Shown: positions 8,168 through 16,574 of the stretch, piece after piece
Layout of the letters: each line of letters starts with the position of its first letter
How positions within the stretch are numbered: the stretch's first letter is position 1
DNA from: Streptomyces sp. NBC_01217
GTDB taxonomy: Bacteria; Actinomycetota; Actinomycetes; Streptomycetales; Streptomycetaceae
Length of the DNA stretch: 64,000 nt
Assembly (NCBI RefSeq): GCF_035994185.1
Contig: NZ_CP108538.1
Coordinates: 3,720,001 to 3,784,000, forward strand
Direction: 5' to 3'
Program-made: the position numbers and the translations under genes
The notes under the pieces: model-generated
The model's database searches: none
What the model saw: the letters and a program-made list of their open reading frames with translations, nothing else
Told to the model about the DNA's origin: nothing

Positions 8168-8755
8168 ATGTCCGAAAAAGCATTGCTCAGACGTGAACTG
8201 CTGGCCGCCCGGCGCCTTCTGACCGGAAAAGACGTGGAAAACGCCGCGATGGTTCTGTGCCGGGGCGCATTGAGTCTTCCGGAACTGTCCGGGGCCCGTA
8301 CCGTCGCCGCGTATGTCTCGGTGGGGAGCGAGCCGGGCACCCGCACGCTACTGGACGCGCTGTGCGCGCGGGGCGCAAGGGTGCTGCTTCCGGTGCTCCT
8401 TCCGGACAACGATCTGGACTGGGCGGCGTACGAGGGGGCGGACCGTCTGGTCCGGGCCGGCCGCGGGCTCCTGGAGCCGGACGGGGAGCGGCTCGGCCCC
8501 GACGCGGTCCTGGAGGCCGGCGCTGTCCTGCTGCCGGGCCTCGCGGTGGACGCGCGCGGGATGCGGCTCGGCCGCGGCGGCGGCAGTTACGACCGGGTGC
8601 TGGCCCGGCTCGCCGCGGCGGGGGCGCACCCGGCGCTGATCGTCCTGCTGTACGACGACGAGGTGGTCGCGCAGGTCCCCGAGGAACCGCACGACCACCC
8701 CGTGGACGTGGTGGTGACACCGGCCATGACCCGCCGGACGGGCCCTAGGGCTTGA
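8168..8755 (+). CDS. 5-formyltetrahydrofolate cyclo-ligase
   Basis: A 195-residue enzyme that returns 5-formyl-THF to the 5,10-methenyl-THF pool using ATP. LRRELLAARRLL opens the protein, VLLPGLAVDARGMRLGRGGG then SYDRVLAR form the conserved nucleotide and folate loop, and HDHPVDVVVTP is the usual end. ATG 8168 is the first methionine after the divergent galU promoter; an in-frame TTG at 8156 is possible, and AAGG lies very close to the ATG. Its last 11 bases overlap the end of the convergent acylase gene. Confidence 0.9.
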   Translation: MSEKALLRRELLAARRLLTGKDVENAAMVLCRGALSLPELSGARTVAAYVSVGSEPGTRTLLDALCARGARVLLPVLLPDNDLDWAAYEGADRLVRAGRGLLEPDGERLGPDAVLEAGAVLLPGLAVDARGMRLGRGGGSYDRVLARLAAAGAHPALIVLLYDDEVVAQVPEEPHDHPVDVVVTPAMTRRTGPRA

Positions 8756-11495
8756 GGGTCAGGGTGTCGGTCGTCGAGTGGGCGACGGCGTTCGTCCCGA
8801 AGGACCAGTCGAGCAGTTCACCGTCGACCCATTTCTCGGTCTGATCGGTGTAGTGCGCGCTGAACGCGTGCCCGGAGGCGCCGGTGAGGTTGATCCAGCG
8901 GGACTTGTCCCAGTCCCCCACGTTGACGACCATCCGCATCGACGGCACCCAGACGACCTCGTAGCCGCCCGCCGCGTTCCAGCCGGTGGCGTTCACCGCG
9001 GCCTCGCCGCCGCCGAGGTTCCACGGGCCGCGGTTGAGGACCCGCTGGAGCAGATCGGGGCCCTCGGTGCCGAGAGTCTGGTTCTTCAGGGTCAGCTGGT
9101 GCAGCCGGCCCCAGCTCCAGGTGGTGATGTCCTTGCCGAGCTCGGCGGTCAGCTCCCAGCGGGCGTCCTCCATGGCTCGGGCGAAGAGCTGGTCCCGGTT
9201 CTGGGTCGCCTCGTCACGGCCGCGCTCCGGCGACTTCCACCAGTCGCTGTCCGAGTCGTCCATCAGCTTGTCGACCACCTGGTACCAGCGGTCGCCGCCG
9301 TCCGGCTGCGCCGTGTCCGCGTCGCGCCTGCCGCACTCGCGCACCAGCTTGCCCTGCTCGTCGACCGGGCCCGAGGTGTCGGCCCTGGGCACGTAGAGGC
9401 ACTCGCCCTTGACCCTCAGCTCCTTGGGCAGCTTGTCGCCGAAGGCCAGCTTGAGGATGTTGCGCCAGACCGCGTTGAAGTACGCGGCGGCGGCCGAGTC
9501 GGGCTCCTGCGTGTAGTCCCAGCCCTCCAGGAGCTTCTGTGCCTCGCGGACGCTCTTGTCCGAGATGTTGATCTTCATCAGCTCGGGCACCAGCAGCGCG
9601 GCGATCTCGCTGCTGTTGTCCATCTGCATCTTCTGCATGTCCTCGGTCGAGATCTTCCCGCCGCCCTTGATCTTCGACTTGATGAGGTCGTTGATCCGCT
9701 GGCTGCGGGTGCCGTAGCCCCAGTCCTTGGTGAGCATGGGGGCGTACGTGTTCTCGTCGATGACGGCCTGGTTGGCGGTGACGATGTAGCCGCGCTTCGG
9801 GTCGTACTCGTAGGGCAGCTCGTCGAACGGGACCGGCTCCTTCTTCCAGCCGTACGCCGAGGACCAGCCGGGGCTGGGCATCGTGCCGTCGCCCTGGAGA
9901 CGGACCGGGATCTTCCCCGGCGCCTGGTAGCCAATGTGGCCCTTGGTGTCGGCGTAGATGAGGTTCTGCGAGGGAACCTCGAAGTGTGCGGCCGCCTTGC
10001 GGAAGGACGGGAAGTCCTTGGCCCGGTTGAGCTCGAAGACGGCGTCCATGGAGTGGCCGGGTGCCAGCGCGGTCCACTTCAGGGCGACCGCGTAACCGTC
10101 GGCCCGGTCCGGAGCCGCGTTGGTGACGGGGGCCTTCTGGCCGACCCTCTCCAGTTCGCTGCTGCGGTCGGAGACCAGCGGACCGTTGTTGGTCTCGCGG
10201 ACAGTGATCTTCCGGCTCTTGCCGCCCGCGACCTTGATGGTCTCCTCACGGGCGGTGAAGGGCTTGACCTTGCCGTCGTACAGATAGCCGTCGCCCGAGA
10301 CCTTCTCCAGGAAGAGGTCGGTGACGTCGGCGCCGAGGTTGGTGAAGCCCCAGGCGATGTCCTGGTTGTGGCCGATTATCACGCCGGGCATGCCGGAGAA
10401 GGTGTAGCCGGCGGTGTCGTACCGGCACTTCGCCGTGATCTCGCGGCAGTGCAGCCCCATCTGGTACCAGAGCGAGGGCAGCTGCGGCGCCAGGTGCGGG
10501 TCGTTGGCGAGCAGCGGCTTGCCGGTCGTCGTGTAGTCGCCGGAGACCACCCAGGAGTTGGACCCGATGCCGTTGCCGTTCGGGCCGAGCAGTGCCGGGA
10601 TCTGGTCCAGGGTGTCGGAGAGCGAGGAGAGCTGGGTGTTCAGGCCCTCCGTCGCGCCCGCCATGGTGTTCGAGCCGATGCTGTCGGACGGTGTCGCCTC
10701 CGGGTCGAACTTCCCGGTGACCGGGGAGATCGCGCCCTCGCTGACGATCGGCTCGTGCGTCTTGTACGGATAGGCCGGGTAGAGATCCTTGATCTGCTTC
10801 GAGTCGAGCCTGCTGGTCATCAGCGAGCGGTCGATCTCCTCCTGCATGTTGCCGCGCAGGTCCCAGGCCATGGCTTTGAGCCAGGCGACCGAGTCGACCG
10901 GGGTCCACTCGGCCGGCTTGTAGTCGTTGGTGAGGCCGAGGGCGGCGTACTCGACGGAGATGTCCTTGCCGTCGCGCCCCTTGAGATAGGCGTTCACGCC
11001 GTCCGCGTACGCCTGGAGGTTCTTCTTGGTGTCCGCGGACAGGACGTCGTCGTACTCCTCCTGCGCGATCCTGTGCCAGCCGAGCGTGCGCAGGAAGGAG
11101 TCCGTCTCGACCTGTCCGGAGCCGAACATCTCGGAGAGCCGTCCCGCCGTCATGTGACGGCGGACGTCCATCTCCCAGAAGCGGTCCTGCGCCTGTACGA
11201 ATCCCTGGGCGCGGAAGAGGTCGGTGTCGGAGTCCGCGTACAGCTGCGGGATCCCGTAGCTGTCGCGCCGGACGTCGACGCTGCCGTCGAGGCCGTCGAG
11301 TTTGATGGAGCCGGTCGTCTGCGGGTACGAGGCCCGCACGGTTGATACGGACCAGAACGCGCCGTATCCGATACCCGCGACAAGCGCCAGCACCAGAACG
11401 ATCACGATCAGGCGGGCGCGTCGCCCCTTCTTCCTGCCGGTCTTCCCACCGGCGGAACCCGTGGTGCCGGAAGAGGCGGTTGTGTTGGCGGGCAT
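8745..11495 (-). CDS. Membrane-anchored penicillin acylase family (Ntn) hydrolase
   Basis: A 916-residue protein of the S45 peptidase family, which cleaves amide bonds such as those in beta-lactam side chains or acyl-homoserine lactones. A short basic cytosolic segment is followed by one TM helix (RLIVIVLVLALVAGIGYGAF), so the enzyme is exported and tethered. The alpha subunit has YGIPQLYADS and RAQGFVQAQDRFWEMD. Autocleavage is expected before Ser312 in NGIGSNSWVV, with LLANDPHL following as in the family. ATG 11495 is chosen because AAGGA lies five bases upstream; the longer frame adds a Pro-rich stretch without a ribosome site. The natural substrate is unknown. Confidence 0.9.
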   Translation of the reverse strand: MPANTTASSGTTGSAGGKTGRKKGRRARLIVIVLVLALVAGIGYGAFWSVSTVRASYPQTTGSIKLDGLDGSVDVRRDSYGIPQLYADSDTDLFRAQGFVQAQDRFWEMDVRRHMTAGRLSEMFGSGQVETDSFLRTLGWHRIAQEEYDDVLSADTKKNLQAYADGVNAYLKGRDGKDISVEYAALGLTNDYKPAEWTPVDSVAWLKAMAWDLRGNMQEEIDRSLMTSRLDSKQIKDLYPAYPYKTHEPIVSEGAISPVTGKFDPEATPSDSIGSNTMAGATEGLNTQLSSLSDTLDQIPALLGPNGNGIGSNSWVVSGDYTTTGKPLLANDPHLAPQLPSLWYQMGLHCREITAKCRYDTAGYTFSGMPGVIIGHNQDIAWGFTNLGADVTDLFLEKVSGDGYLYDGKVKPFTAREETIKVAGGKSRKITVRETNNGPLVSDRSSELERVGQKAPVTNAAPDRADGYAVALKWTALAPGHSMDAVFELNRAKDFPSFRKAAAHFEVPSQNLIYADTKGHIGYQAPGKIPVRLQGDGTMPSPGWSSAYGWKKEPVPFDELPYEYDPKRGYIVTANQAVIDENTYAPMLTKDWGYGTRSQRINDLIKSKIKGGGKISTEDMQKMQMDNSSEIAALLVPELMKINISDKSVREAQKLLEGWDYTQEPDSAAAAYFNAVWRNILKLAFGDKLPKELRVKGECLYVPRADTSGPVDEQGKLVRECGRRDADTAQPDGGDRWYQVVDKLMDDSDSDWWKSPERGRDEATQNRDQLFARAMEDARWELTAELGKDITTWSWGRLHQLTLKNQTLGTEGPDLLQRVLNRGPWNLGGGEAAVNATGWNAAGGYEVVWVPSMRMVVNVGDWDKSRWINLTGASGHAFSAHYTDQTEKWVDGELLDWSFGTNAVAHSTTDTLTLKP

Positions 11496-11723
11496 CGCTG
11501 TCCTTCGAGGGGCAGGTGGTCCAGGGAGTGCAGGAGCAACCATAGGCGCAGCGCCCGGGCGGCTCTGACGCGGCATCGGCATGGTTCGCATTGCATGGCG
11601 ATCGTACGAATGGTCGACCGCGTCAAGAAAACGTTAAAGATTAGGTAAGGTAACGAAGTACCGGCCGTCAACGGCCGATGCCGAGAATCGACTCGGCAGA
11701 CGTACGCAGGGAAGGAACGGCCA

Positions 11724-13322
11724 CTGACTGTCCACGCGCTCAACGAACTCCTGCTCGTCTGCTCACTCGTCCTGCTCGTCGCCGTGGCGGCGGTACGCAT
11801 CTCGTCCCGCAGCGGGCTCCCCAGCCTGCTCCTGTACCTCGGCATCGGGATCGCCATAGGGCAGGACGGCATCTTCGACGTCAAGTTCGACAACGCGGAA
11901 CTGACCCAGGTGTTCGGCTATGCCGCACTTGTCGTGATCCTCGCCGAGGGCGGCCTGGGCACGAAGTGGAAAGAGATCAAACCCGCGCTGCCGGCTGCCG
12001 CGATGCTCTCGATCGTCGGTGTCGCGGTGAGCGTCGGCGTCACCGCGGCCGGGGCGCACTACCTGGTCGGCCTGGACTGGCGGCAGTCGCTGATCATCGG
12101 CGCGGTCGTCTCGTCGACGGACGCCGCCGCGGTCTTCTCGGTGCTGCGCAAGGTGCCGCTGCCCGCCCGGGTCACCGGCGTACTGGAGGCCGAGTCCGGA
12201 TTCAACGACGCACCCGTCGTGATCCTGGTGGTGGCCTTCTCGACCAGGGGGCCGGTGGAGAGCTGGTACGTACTGGTCGGCGAGATAGCCCTGGAGCTCG
12301 CGATCGGTGCGGCCATCGGTCTCGCCGTCGGCTGGCTCGGCGCGTTCGGACTGCGTCATGTGGCACTGCCCGCGTCCGGTCTGTATCCGATCGCCGTGAT
12401 GGCGATCGCGGTGTCCGCGTACGCGGCGGGCGCCATGGCCCACGGCAGCGGCTTCCTCGCCGTCTATCTGGCCGCGATGATCCTCGGCAACGCCAAACTG
12501 CCGCACTGGCCCGCCACCCGCGGCTTCGCCGACGGGCTCGGCTGGCTGGCCCAGATCGGCATGTTCGTGCTGCTCGGACTCCTGGTCACTCCGCACGATC
12601 TGCTCGACGACTTCTGGCCCGCGGTCATCGTGGGACTGGTGCTGACCGTGGTGGCACGCCCGCTGGAGGTCTTCATCTCGCTGGCGCCGTTCCGGCTGCC
12701 CTGGCAGGAGAAGGCGCTGATGTCCTGGGCGGGGCTGCGCGGCGCCGTGCCCATCATCCTGGCGACCATTCCGATGGTGTCCGGAATCGAGGGCTCCACC
12801 CGGGTCTTCAACATCGTCTTCGTGCTCGTCGTCGTCTACACCCTCATCCAGGGACCGACCCTGCCCTGGGTGGCAAGGGCCCTGAAGATCGCCGACGACC
12901 CGGCCGAGGCCGCCGACCTGGGCATCGAGTCGGCGCCGCTGGAGAGGCTGCGCGGCCATCTGCTGTCGGTGGCGATCCCCGGGAAGTCGAAGATGCACGG
13001 CGTGGAGATCGGGGAGCTGCGACTGCCCGCCGGGGCCGCGGTCACCCTGGTCGTACGGGACGGGAAGAGCTTCGTACCGGCGCCGTCGACCGTGCTGCGG
13101 CGCGGCGACGAGCTGCTGGTGATCACCACCGACCCGGTGCGCGACGCGGCGGAGGAACGGCTGCGCGCGGTTGGCGAGGGCGGCAAGCTCGCGGGCTGGC
13201 TGGGCAAGAGCGGCAGCGGCGGCGAGAACCTCGCCAGGCCCCATATGGCACATGATGTGGCACACGCGCTGAAGTCCGCGAAGAAGCTGGGGAAGGCCGA
13301 AGGGCCGAAGGCACACTCCTGA
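11724..13322 (+). CDS. Potassium/proton antiporter (CPA1/NhaP2-type) with TrkA_C domain
   Basis: A 532-residue transporter with about 12 TM helices. ILAEGGLGTKW, VVSSTDAAAVFSVLR and LEAESGFNDAPVV are the CPA motifs including the ion-binding Asp. GLRGAVPIILATIPMV marks helix 11. A cytosolic TrkA_C (RCK_C) domain occupies about residues 410-500 and ends with RRGDELLVITT, typical of ligand-gated K+ transporters. The only frame covering the first helix begins at CTG 11724, with GGAAGGA seven bases upstream. The next conventional start, GTG 11784, would remove most of that helix. It is divergent from the acylase gene. Confidence 0.88.
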   Translation: MTVHALNELLLVCSLVLLVAVAAVRISSRSGLPSLLLYLGIGIAIGQDGIFDVKFDNAELTQVFGYAALVVILAEGGLGTKWKEIKPALPAAAMLSIVGVAVSVGVTAAGAHYLVGLDWRQSLIIGAVVSSTDAAAVFSVLRKVPLPARVTGVLEAESGFNDAPVVILVVAFSTRGPVESWYVLVGEIALELAIGAAIGLAVGWLGAFGLRHVALPASGLYPIAVMAIAVSAYAAGAMAHGSGFLAVYLAAMILGNAKLPHWPATRGFADGLGWLAQIGMFVLLGLLVTPHDLLDDFWPAVIVGLVLTVVARPLEVFISLAPFRLPWQEKALMSWAGLRGAVPIILATIPMVSGIEGSTRVFNIVFVLVVVYTLIQGPTLPWVARALKIADDPAEAADLGIESAPLERLRGHLLSVAIPGKSKMHGVEIGELRLPAGAAVTLVVRDGKSFVPAPSTVLRRGDELLVITTDPVRDAAEERLRAVGEGGKLAGWLGKSGSGGENLARPHMAHDVAHALKSAKKLGKAEGPKAHS

Positions 13323-13372
13323 GAGCCGGCGAACCGGGCGTCGCGTGCTGACGATCCGAGGCGGGGGCGGTG

Positions 13373-13402
13373 TCCCTGCGCACAATCAGAGGTGCGCAGG
13401 GA
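13373..13402 (+). terminator. Hairpin after the antiporter gene
   Basis: TCCCTGCGCA pairs with TGCGCAGGGA in a perfect 10-bp stem around a 10-base loop, 50 bases after the antiporter stop. There is no T-run. The rest of 13323-13674 holds no gene that I can support; a 9-base GGAAACCTG direct repeat follows the hairpin. Confidence 0.6.
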
Positions 13403-13674
13403 AACCTGCCTGTATCATCAAGGAAACCTGACCGACCCCCGTCGAGGGGCCGGCCGATCTGATCGACCAACCCGAACGACCAACTCTGCCTGATGCAGAG
13501 CTGGCGCGACCGTATGGCGGTCGTGGCGTCCTCCGCCTCTGCTGAGCGCCCGGCATCTACCGCAGTTCCGCGCGAAGAGGACAGCTCTCGGCAGCACCCG
13601 CACGAGCCCGCACCCATCCGTGCCGGCCCGGACCCGCGGGAGCTCGGCCACCAGGCGGCAGAAAGGCATGGACC

Positions 13675-14958
13675 GTGGCATCCACGGTCTCCGACCGCCC
13701 CGGTTACGGGCAGTTGCTGCGCACCCCCGGTGCGTGGACGTTTCTCCTGCCGGGCTTCGCCGCACGGCAGCCCTTCGCGATGCTGACGATCGGCATCGTG
13801 CTCCTGGTTCAGCACACCACCGGCTCCTACGGCAGCGCGGGCTCCGTCGCCGCCGTGACCGGTGTCTCCATGGCCCTGTTCGCACCGCAGACCGGCAAGC
13901 TCGCCGACCGATTCGGACAGCGCGCCGTGCTGCTGCCCGGTGTCCTGGTGCACGCGGCGTCCGTATCGGCCCTCACGGCGCTTGCGCTGGCGGGCGCGCC
14001 CCTGTGGGCCCTGTTCGCGGCGGCCGTGCCGACCGGTGCGTCCGTTCCGCAGATCGGGCCGATGGTACGGGCCCGCTGGGCGGCCGTGCTGGGCGCGGCA
14101 CCGGGCCGCAAGGCCTCACCACTGATGTCCACCGCGGCAGCCTTCGAATCGGTGACGGACGAGTTCACCTTCGTCATCGGCCCGGTGCTCGCCACCGCGC
14201 TGTGCACCGGGGTGCACCCGGCGGCCGGCCTGATCACGGAGGCCGGGCTGACCCTGGTCGGCGGGCTGCTCTTCGCCGCACGGCGAAGCACCCAGCCCGC
14301 GGTGCGCGGCGCCGCGTCCGGCACCTCCCAGCGGCATGTGTCCGCCCTGTCCGTACCGGGTGTACGGGTGCTCGCGGTGGCCTTCCTGGGGATCGGCGCG
14401 GTCTTCGGCGGCATGCAGGTCTCGCTGACCGCCTTCGCCGACGAGATCGGCCGGCCGGGGGCGAACGGCCTGCTGTACGGGGTCTTCGCGGCCGGCAACA
14501 TGCTGGCCGGGATCACCTGCGGCGCCATCGCCTGGAAGAGCGGGCCGCGGCGGCGGCTGATCGTCGGGTACGCGGCGCTGACCCTGACCGCGTCCGGACT
14601 GTGGGCGGTGCACTCCGTACCCCTGCTGGCCGGGCTCGGACTGCTGGTCGGTCTCTCCATCGCGCCGGCCCTGATCAGCGGCTACACGCTGGTCGAGGCG
14701 CTGGTGCCGGGGTCCGCGCGGACCGAGGCGTTCACCTGGCTGACGGGCTCGGTCGCCCTCGGCCAGGCGGCCGCGGTGACGGTCGCGGGGCGGCTCGCCG
14801 ACGCCCACGGCGCGAGCACCGGATTCGTCGTACCGCTGGTGGGGACCGTACTGGCGCTGGTCACCCTGGTGGCACTGCGTTCCAGGCTCGTGCCGACCGC
14901 TCCGGGACGGACCGTGGCACGTGGTATCGGTCACCGGGAGCCGGTCACGGTGGACTGA
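13675..14958 (+). CDS. MFS transporter
   Basis: A 427-residue, 12-helix major facilitator. Its signature loop between helices 2 and 3 reads GKLADRFGQRAVLLPG, a clear version of the G-x-L-a-D-r-x-G-r-r motif. The halves are separated near residue 200 by a short basic loop. GTG 13675 is preceded by GAAAGG; the ATG at 13668 is out of frame. No regulator or enzyme gene is attached to it, so the substrate is unknown. It belongs to the drug-exporter-like group by overall pattern. Confidence 0.85.
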   Translation: MASTVSDRPGYGQLLRTPGAWTFLLPGFAARQPFAMLTIGIVLLVQHTTGSYGSAGSVAAVTGVSMALFAPQTGKLADRFGQRAVLLPGVLVHAASVSALTALALAGAPLWALFAAAVPTGASVPQIGPMVRARWAAVLGAAPGRKASPLMSTAAAFESVTDEFTFVIGPVLATALCTGVHPAAGLITEAGLTLVGGLLFAARRSTQPAVRGAASGTSQRHVSALSVPGVRVLAVAFLGIGAVFGGMQVSLTAFADEIGRPGANGLLYGVFAAGNMLAGITCGAIAWKSGPRRRLIVGYAALTLTASGLWAVHSVPLLAGLGLLVGLSIAPALISGYTLVEALVPGSARTEAFTWLTGSVALGQAAAVTVAGRLADAHGASTGFVVPLVGTVLALVTLVALRSRLVPTAPGRTVARGIGHREPVTVD

Positions 14959-14964
14959 TCCAGC

Positions 14965-14990
14965 GGAATACGTCAGTATGGAGCGTCGTT
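14965..14990 (+). promoter_or_regulatory. SigR-type promoter of the fmdB-like gene
   Basis: GGAAT (14965-14969) is followed after exactly 18 bases by GTT (14988-14990), the consensus for the disulfide-stress sigma factor SigR of Streptomyces. It lies 35 bases before the GTG start of the zinc-ribbon gene and directly abuts a CIRCE-like inverted repeat. Confidence 0.75.
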
Positions 14991-15015
14991 AGCACTCATT
15001 GAGTCAGAGTGCCAG
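14989..15015 (+). promoter_or_regulatory. CIRCE-like element (HrcA operator) before fmdB
   Basis: TTAGCACTC (14989-14997), a 9-base spacer, then GAGTGCCAG (15007-15015). The CIRCE consensus is TTAGCACTC-N9-GAGTGCTAA, so the left arm is perfect and the right arm matches 7 of 9. It covers the -10 element and presumed transcription start of the SigR-type promoter, a natural position for repression by HrcA. Confidence 0.75.
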
Positions 15016-15024
15016 GAGGAGCAA

Positions 15025-15375
15025 GTGCCGACCTATCAGTATCAGTGCACCGAATGTGGCGAGGGCCTTGAGGCGGTGCAGAAGTTCACCGATGATGCCC
15101 TGACCGTGTGCCCGAACTGCGATGGACGCCTGAAGAAGGTGTTCTCGGCGGTCGGCATTGTCTTCAAGGGTTCCGGTTTCTACCGGAACGACAGCCGCGG
15201 CTCCTCATCGAGCAGCGCGCCGGCGTCGTCCTCGGCGAAGACGTCCGGTTCCGCTTCGTCCGATTCATCGTCGTCGACGGGGTCCGGCACGAAGTCGTCC
15301 GCCTCCTCCTCGTCCACCGCGTCCTCTTCTTCGTCCGCCTCGTCGTCGACGAGCGGTACGTCTTCGGCCGCCTAG
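15025..15375 (+). CDS. FmdB-family zinc-ribbon protein
   Basis: A 116-residue protein. Residues 1-42 form the FmdB zinc ribbon (MPTYQYQCTECG, then CPNCDGRLKK), with two CxxC pairs for one zinc. The rest is a low-complexity Ser/Thr/Ala tail. GTG 15025 has a strong AGGAGGA site six bases upstream. The family often acts as a small regulatory protein but its job in Streptomyces is not settled. The SigR-type promoter and CIRCE element upstream suggest a stress role, consistent with thiol-rich zinc sites being SigR-regulon targets. Confidence 0.9.
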   Translation: MPTYQYQCTECGEGLEAVQKFTDDALTVCPNCDGRLKKVFSAVGIVFKGSGFYRNDSRGSSSSSAPASSSAKTSGSASSDSSSSTGSGTKSSASSSSTASSSSSASSSTSGTSSAA

Positions 15376-15392
15376 CCGAACCGCACCTCCTT

Positions 15393-15435
15393 GAGGACCC
15401 CGCCGATCCGTTCGGGCGGGGTCCTCGGCGTTTTT
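15393..15435 (+). terminator. Factor-independent terminator of fmdB
   Basis: GAGGACCCCGCC (15393-15404) pairs perfectly with GGCGGGGTCCTC (15415-15426), and five T residues follow at 15431-15435. It lies 18 bases past the fmdB stop and isolates this gene from mtnP. Confidence 0.9.
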
Positions 15436-15456
15436 CGGCGCCGCTACTGTGATCGC

Positions 15457-16290
15457 ATGGCGAACGCAGAGATCGGTGTCATCGGCGGATCAGGCTTGTA
15501 CTCCTTCCTGGAGGACGTCACGGAGGTGCGTGTGGACACTCCGTACGGACAGCCGAGCGACTCCCTCTTCCTCGGCGAGGTCGGCGGCCGCCGGGTCGCC
15601 TTCCTGCCCCGCCACGGACGCGGTCACCATCTGCCGCCGCACCGCATCAACTACCGGGCCAATCTGTGGGCACTGCGCTCCGTCGGCGTACGTCAGGTGC
15701 TCGGCCCGTGCGCGGTGGGCGGCCTGCGCCCGGAGTACGGGCCGGGCACGCTGCTCGTTCCCGACCAGCTGGTGGACCGCACCAAGGCCCGGACGCAGAC
15801 GTACTACGACGGAGAGACCCGGGCCGACGGCGCCGAGCCGAACGTGCTGCATCTGGGCTTCGCCGATCCGTACTGCCCCGACGGGCGCAGGGCCGCGCTG
15901 GCGGCGGCTCGCGCGAAGAGCTGGGAGCCGGTGGACGGCGGAACGCTGGTGGTCGTCGAGGGACCGCGCTTCTCGACCCGGGCGGAATCGCGCTGGCATG
16001 CGGCGATGGGCTGGTCGGTGGTCGGGATGACCGGGCACCCGGAGGCGGTTCTCGCGCGCGAACTGGGCCTCTGCTACACGACGATGACCCTGGTGACGGA
16101 CCTCGACGCGGGCGCGGAGGCCGGGGAGGGCGTCTCGCACGGAGAGGTGCTGAAGGTGTTCGCGGCCAATGTGGACCGGCTGCGCGCGGTGCTCTTCGAC
16201 GTGGTGACGGCGCTGCCTGCGGAGGCGGACCGGGACTGCCCGTGCTCGCATGCGCTGGACGGGCTGGAGACGGGGATCGAGCTTCCGTAG
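15457..16290 (+). CDS. mtnP: S-methyl-5'-thioadenosine phosphorylase
   Basis: A 277-residue purine phosphorylase family II enzyme that splits methylthioadenosine to adenine and methylthioribose-1-phosphate in methionine salvage. IGVIGGSGLYSF is the phosphate-binding start. FLPRHGRGHHLPPHRINYRA is the family signature, VVVEGPRFSTRAES follows, and VVGMTGHPEAVLARELG contains the purine-side residues. GMTGHPE rather than GMTxxTE is the actinomycete form. ATG 15457 has no ribosome site, and TACTGT ends seven bases before it, so a leaderless transcript is likely. The longer open frame would read back through the fmdB terminator. Confidence 0.9.
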   Translation: MANAEIGVIGGSGLYSFLEDVTEVRVDTPYGQPSDSLFLGEVGGRRVAFLPRHGRGHHLPPHRINYRANLWALRSVGVRQVLGPCAVGGLRPEYGPGTLLVPDQLVDRTKARTQTYYDGETRADGAEPNVLHLGFADPYCPDGRRAALAAARAKSWEPVDGGTLVVVEGPRFSTRAESRWHAAMGWSVVGMTGHPEAVLARELGLCYTTMTLVTDLDAGAEAGEGVSHGEVLKVFAANVDRLRAVLFDVVTALPAEADRDCPCSHALDGLETGIELP

Positions 16291-16300
16291 CGGGTGGGTT

Positions 16301-16467
16301 GGGTGATGGTTGGCGGCGTGGGTGGGTGACGATTGGCGGCGTGGGTGGGTGACGATTGGCGGCGTGGGTGGGTGACGATTGGCGGCGTGGGTGGGTGACG
16401 GTTACGGCGTGGGTGGGTGACGGTTACGGCGTGCGTGGGTGACGGTTACGGCGTGCGTGGGTGACGG
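16301..16467. repeat. 22-23-bp tandem repeat array, about 7 copies
   Basis: Units starting GGGTGACG repeat head to tail. One diverged copy is followed by three identical 23-base units (GGGTGACGATTGGCGGCGTG plus GGT). Three 22-base variants with GGTTACGGCG come next, then a partial eighth. The array sits just after the mtnP stop with no open frame across it. It is likely prone to copy-number change. Confidence 0.9.
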
Positions 16468-16574
16468 AGATATCCACAATGCCGGGGCCGTCCACAGGCC
16501 TCGGCGGGAATCTCGCGGACGGTGGATCGTGAGGGGTGTTCGTCCGAAACTCCTCACGGCAGGTGGTGTTGGCC

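Noticed and set aside
8778..11345. A very long open frame (about 855 codons) on the plus strand through the acylase gene
   Set aside because: It is antisense to a clear penicillin-acylase gene; its Val/Arg/Gly/Leu-biased composition is what the opposite strand of high-GC coding DNA gives, and no domain is recognisable.
11592..11723. A c-di-AMP (ydaO) or other riboswitch before the K+/H+ antiporter
   Set aside because: The gap is only about 130 bases and contains a 7-bp hairpin (11679-11698), but none of the conserved ydaO core segments are visible.
11763..13385. Long minus-strand frame across the antiporter
   Set aside because: Shadow of the antiporter gene; Gln/Arg/His-rich, no motif and no ribosome site.
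16301..16467. Tandem array as a CRISPR array
   Set aside because: Units are contiguous with no unique spacers and there are no cas genes.
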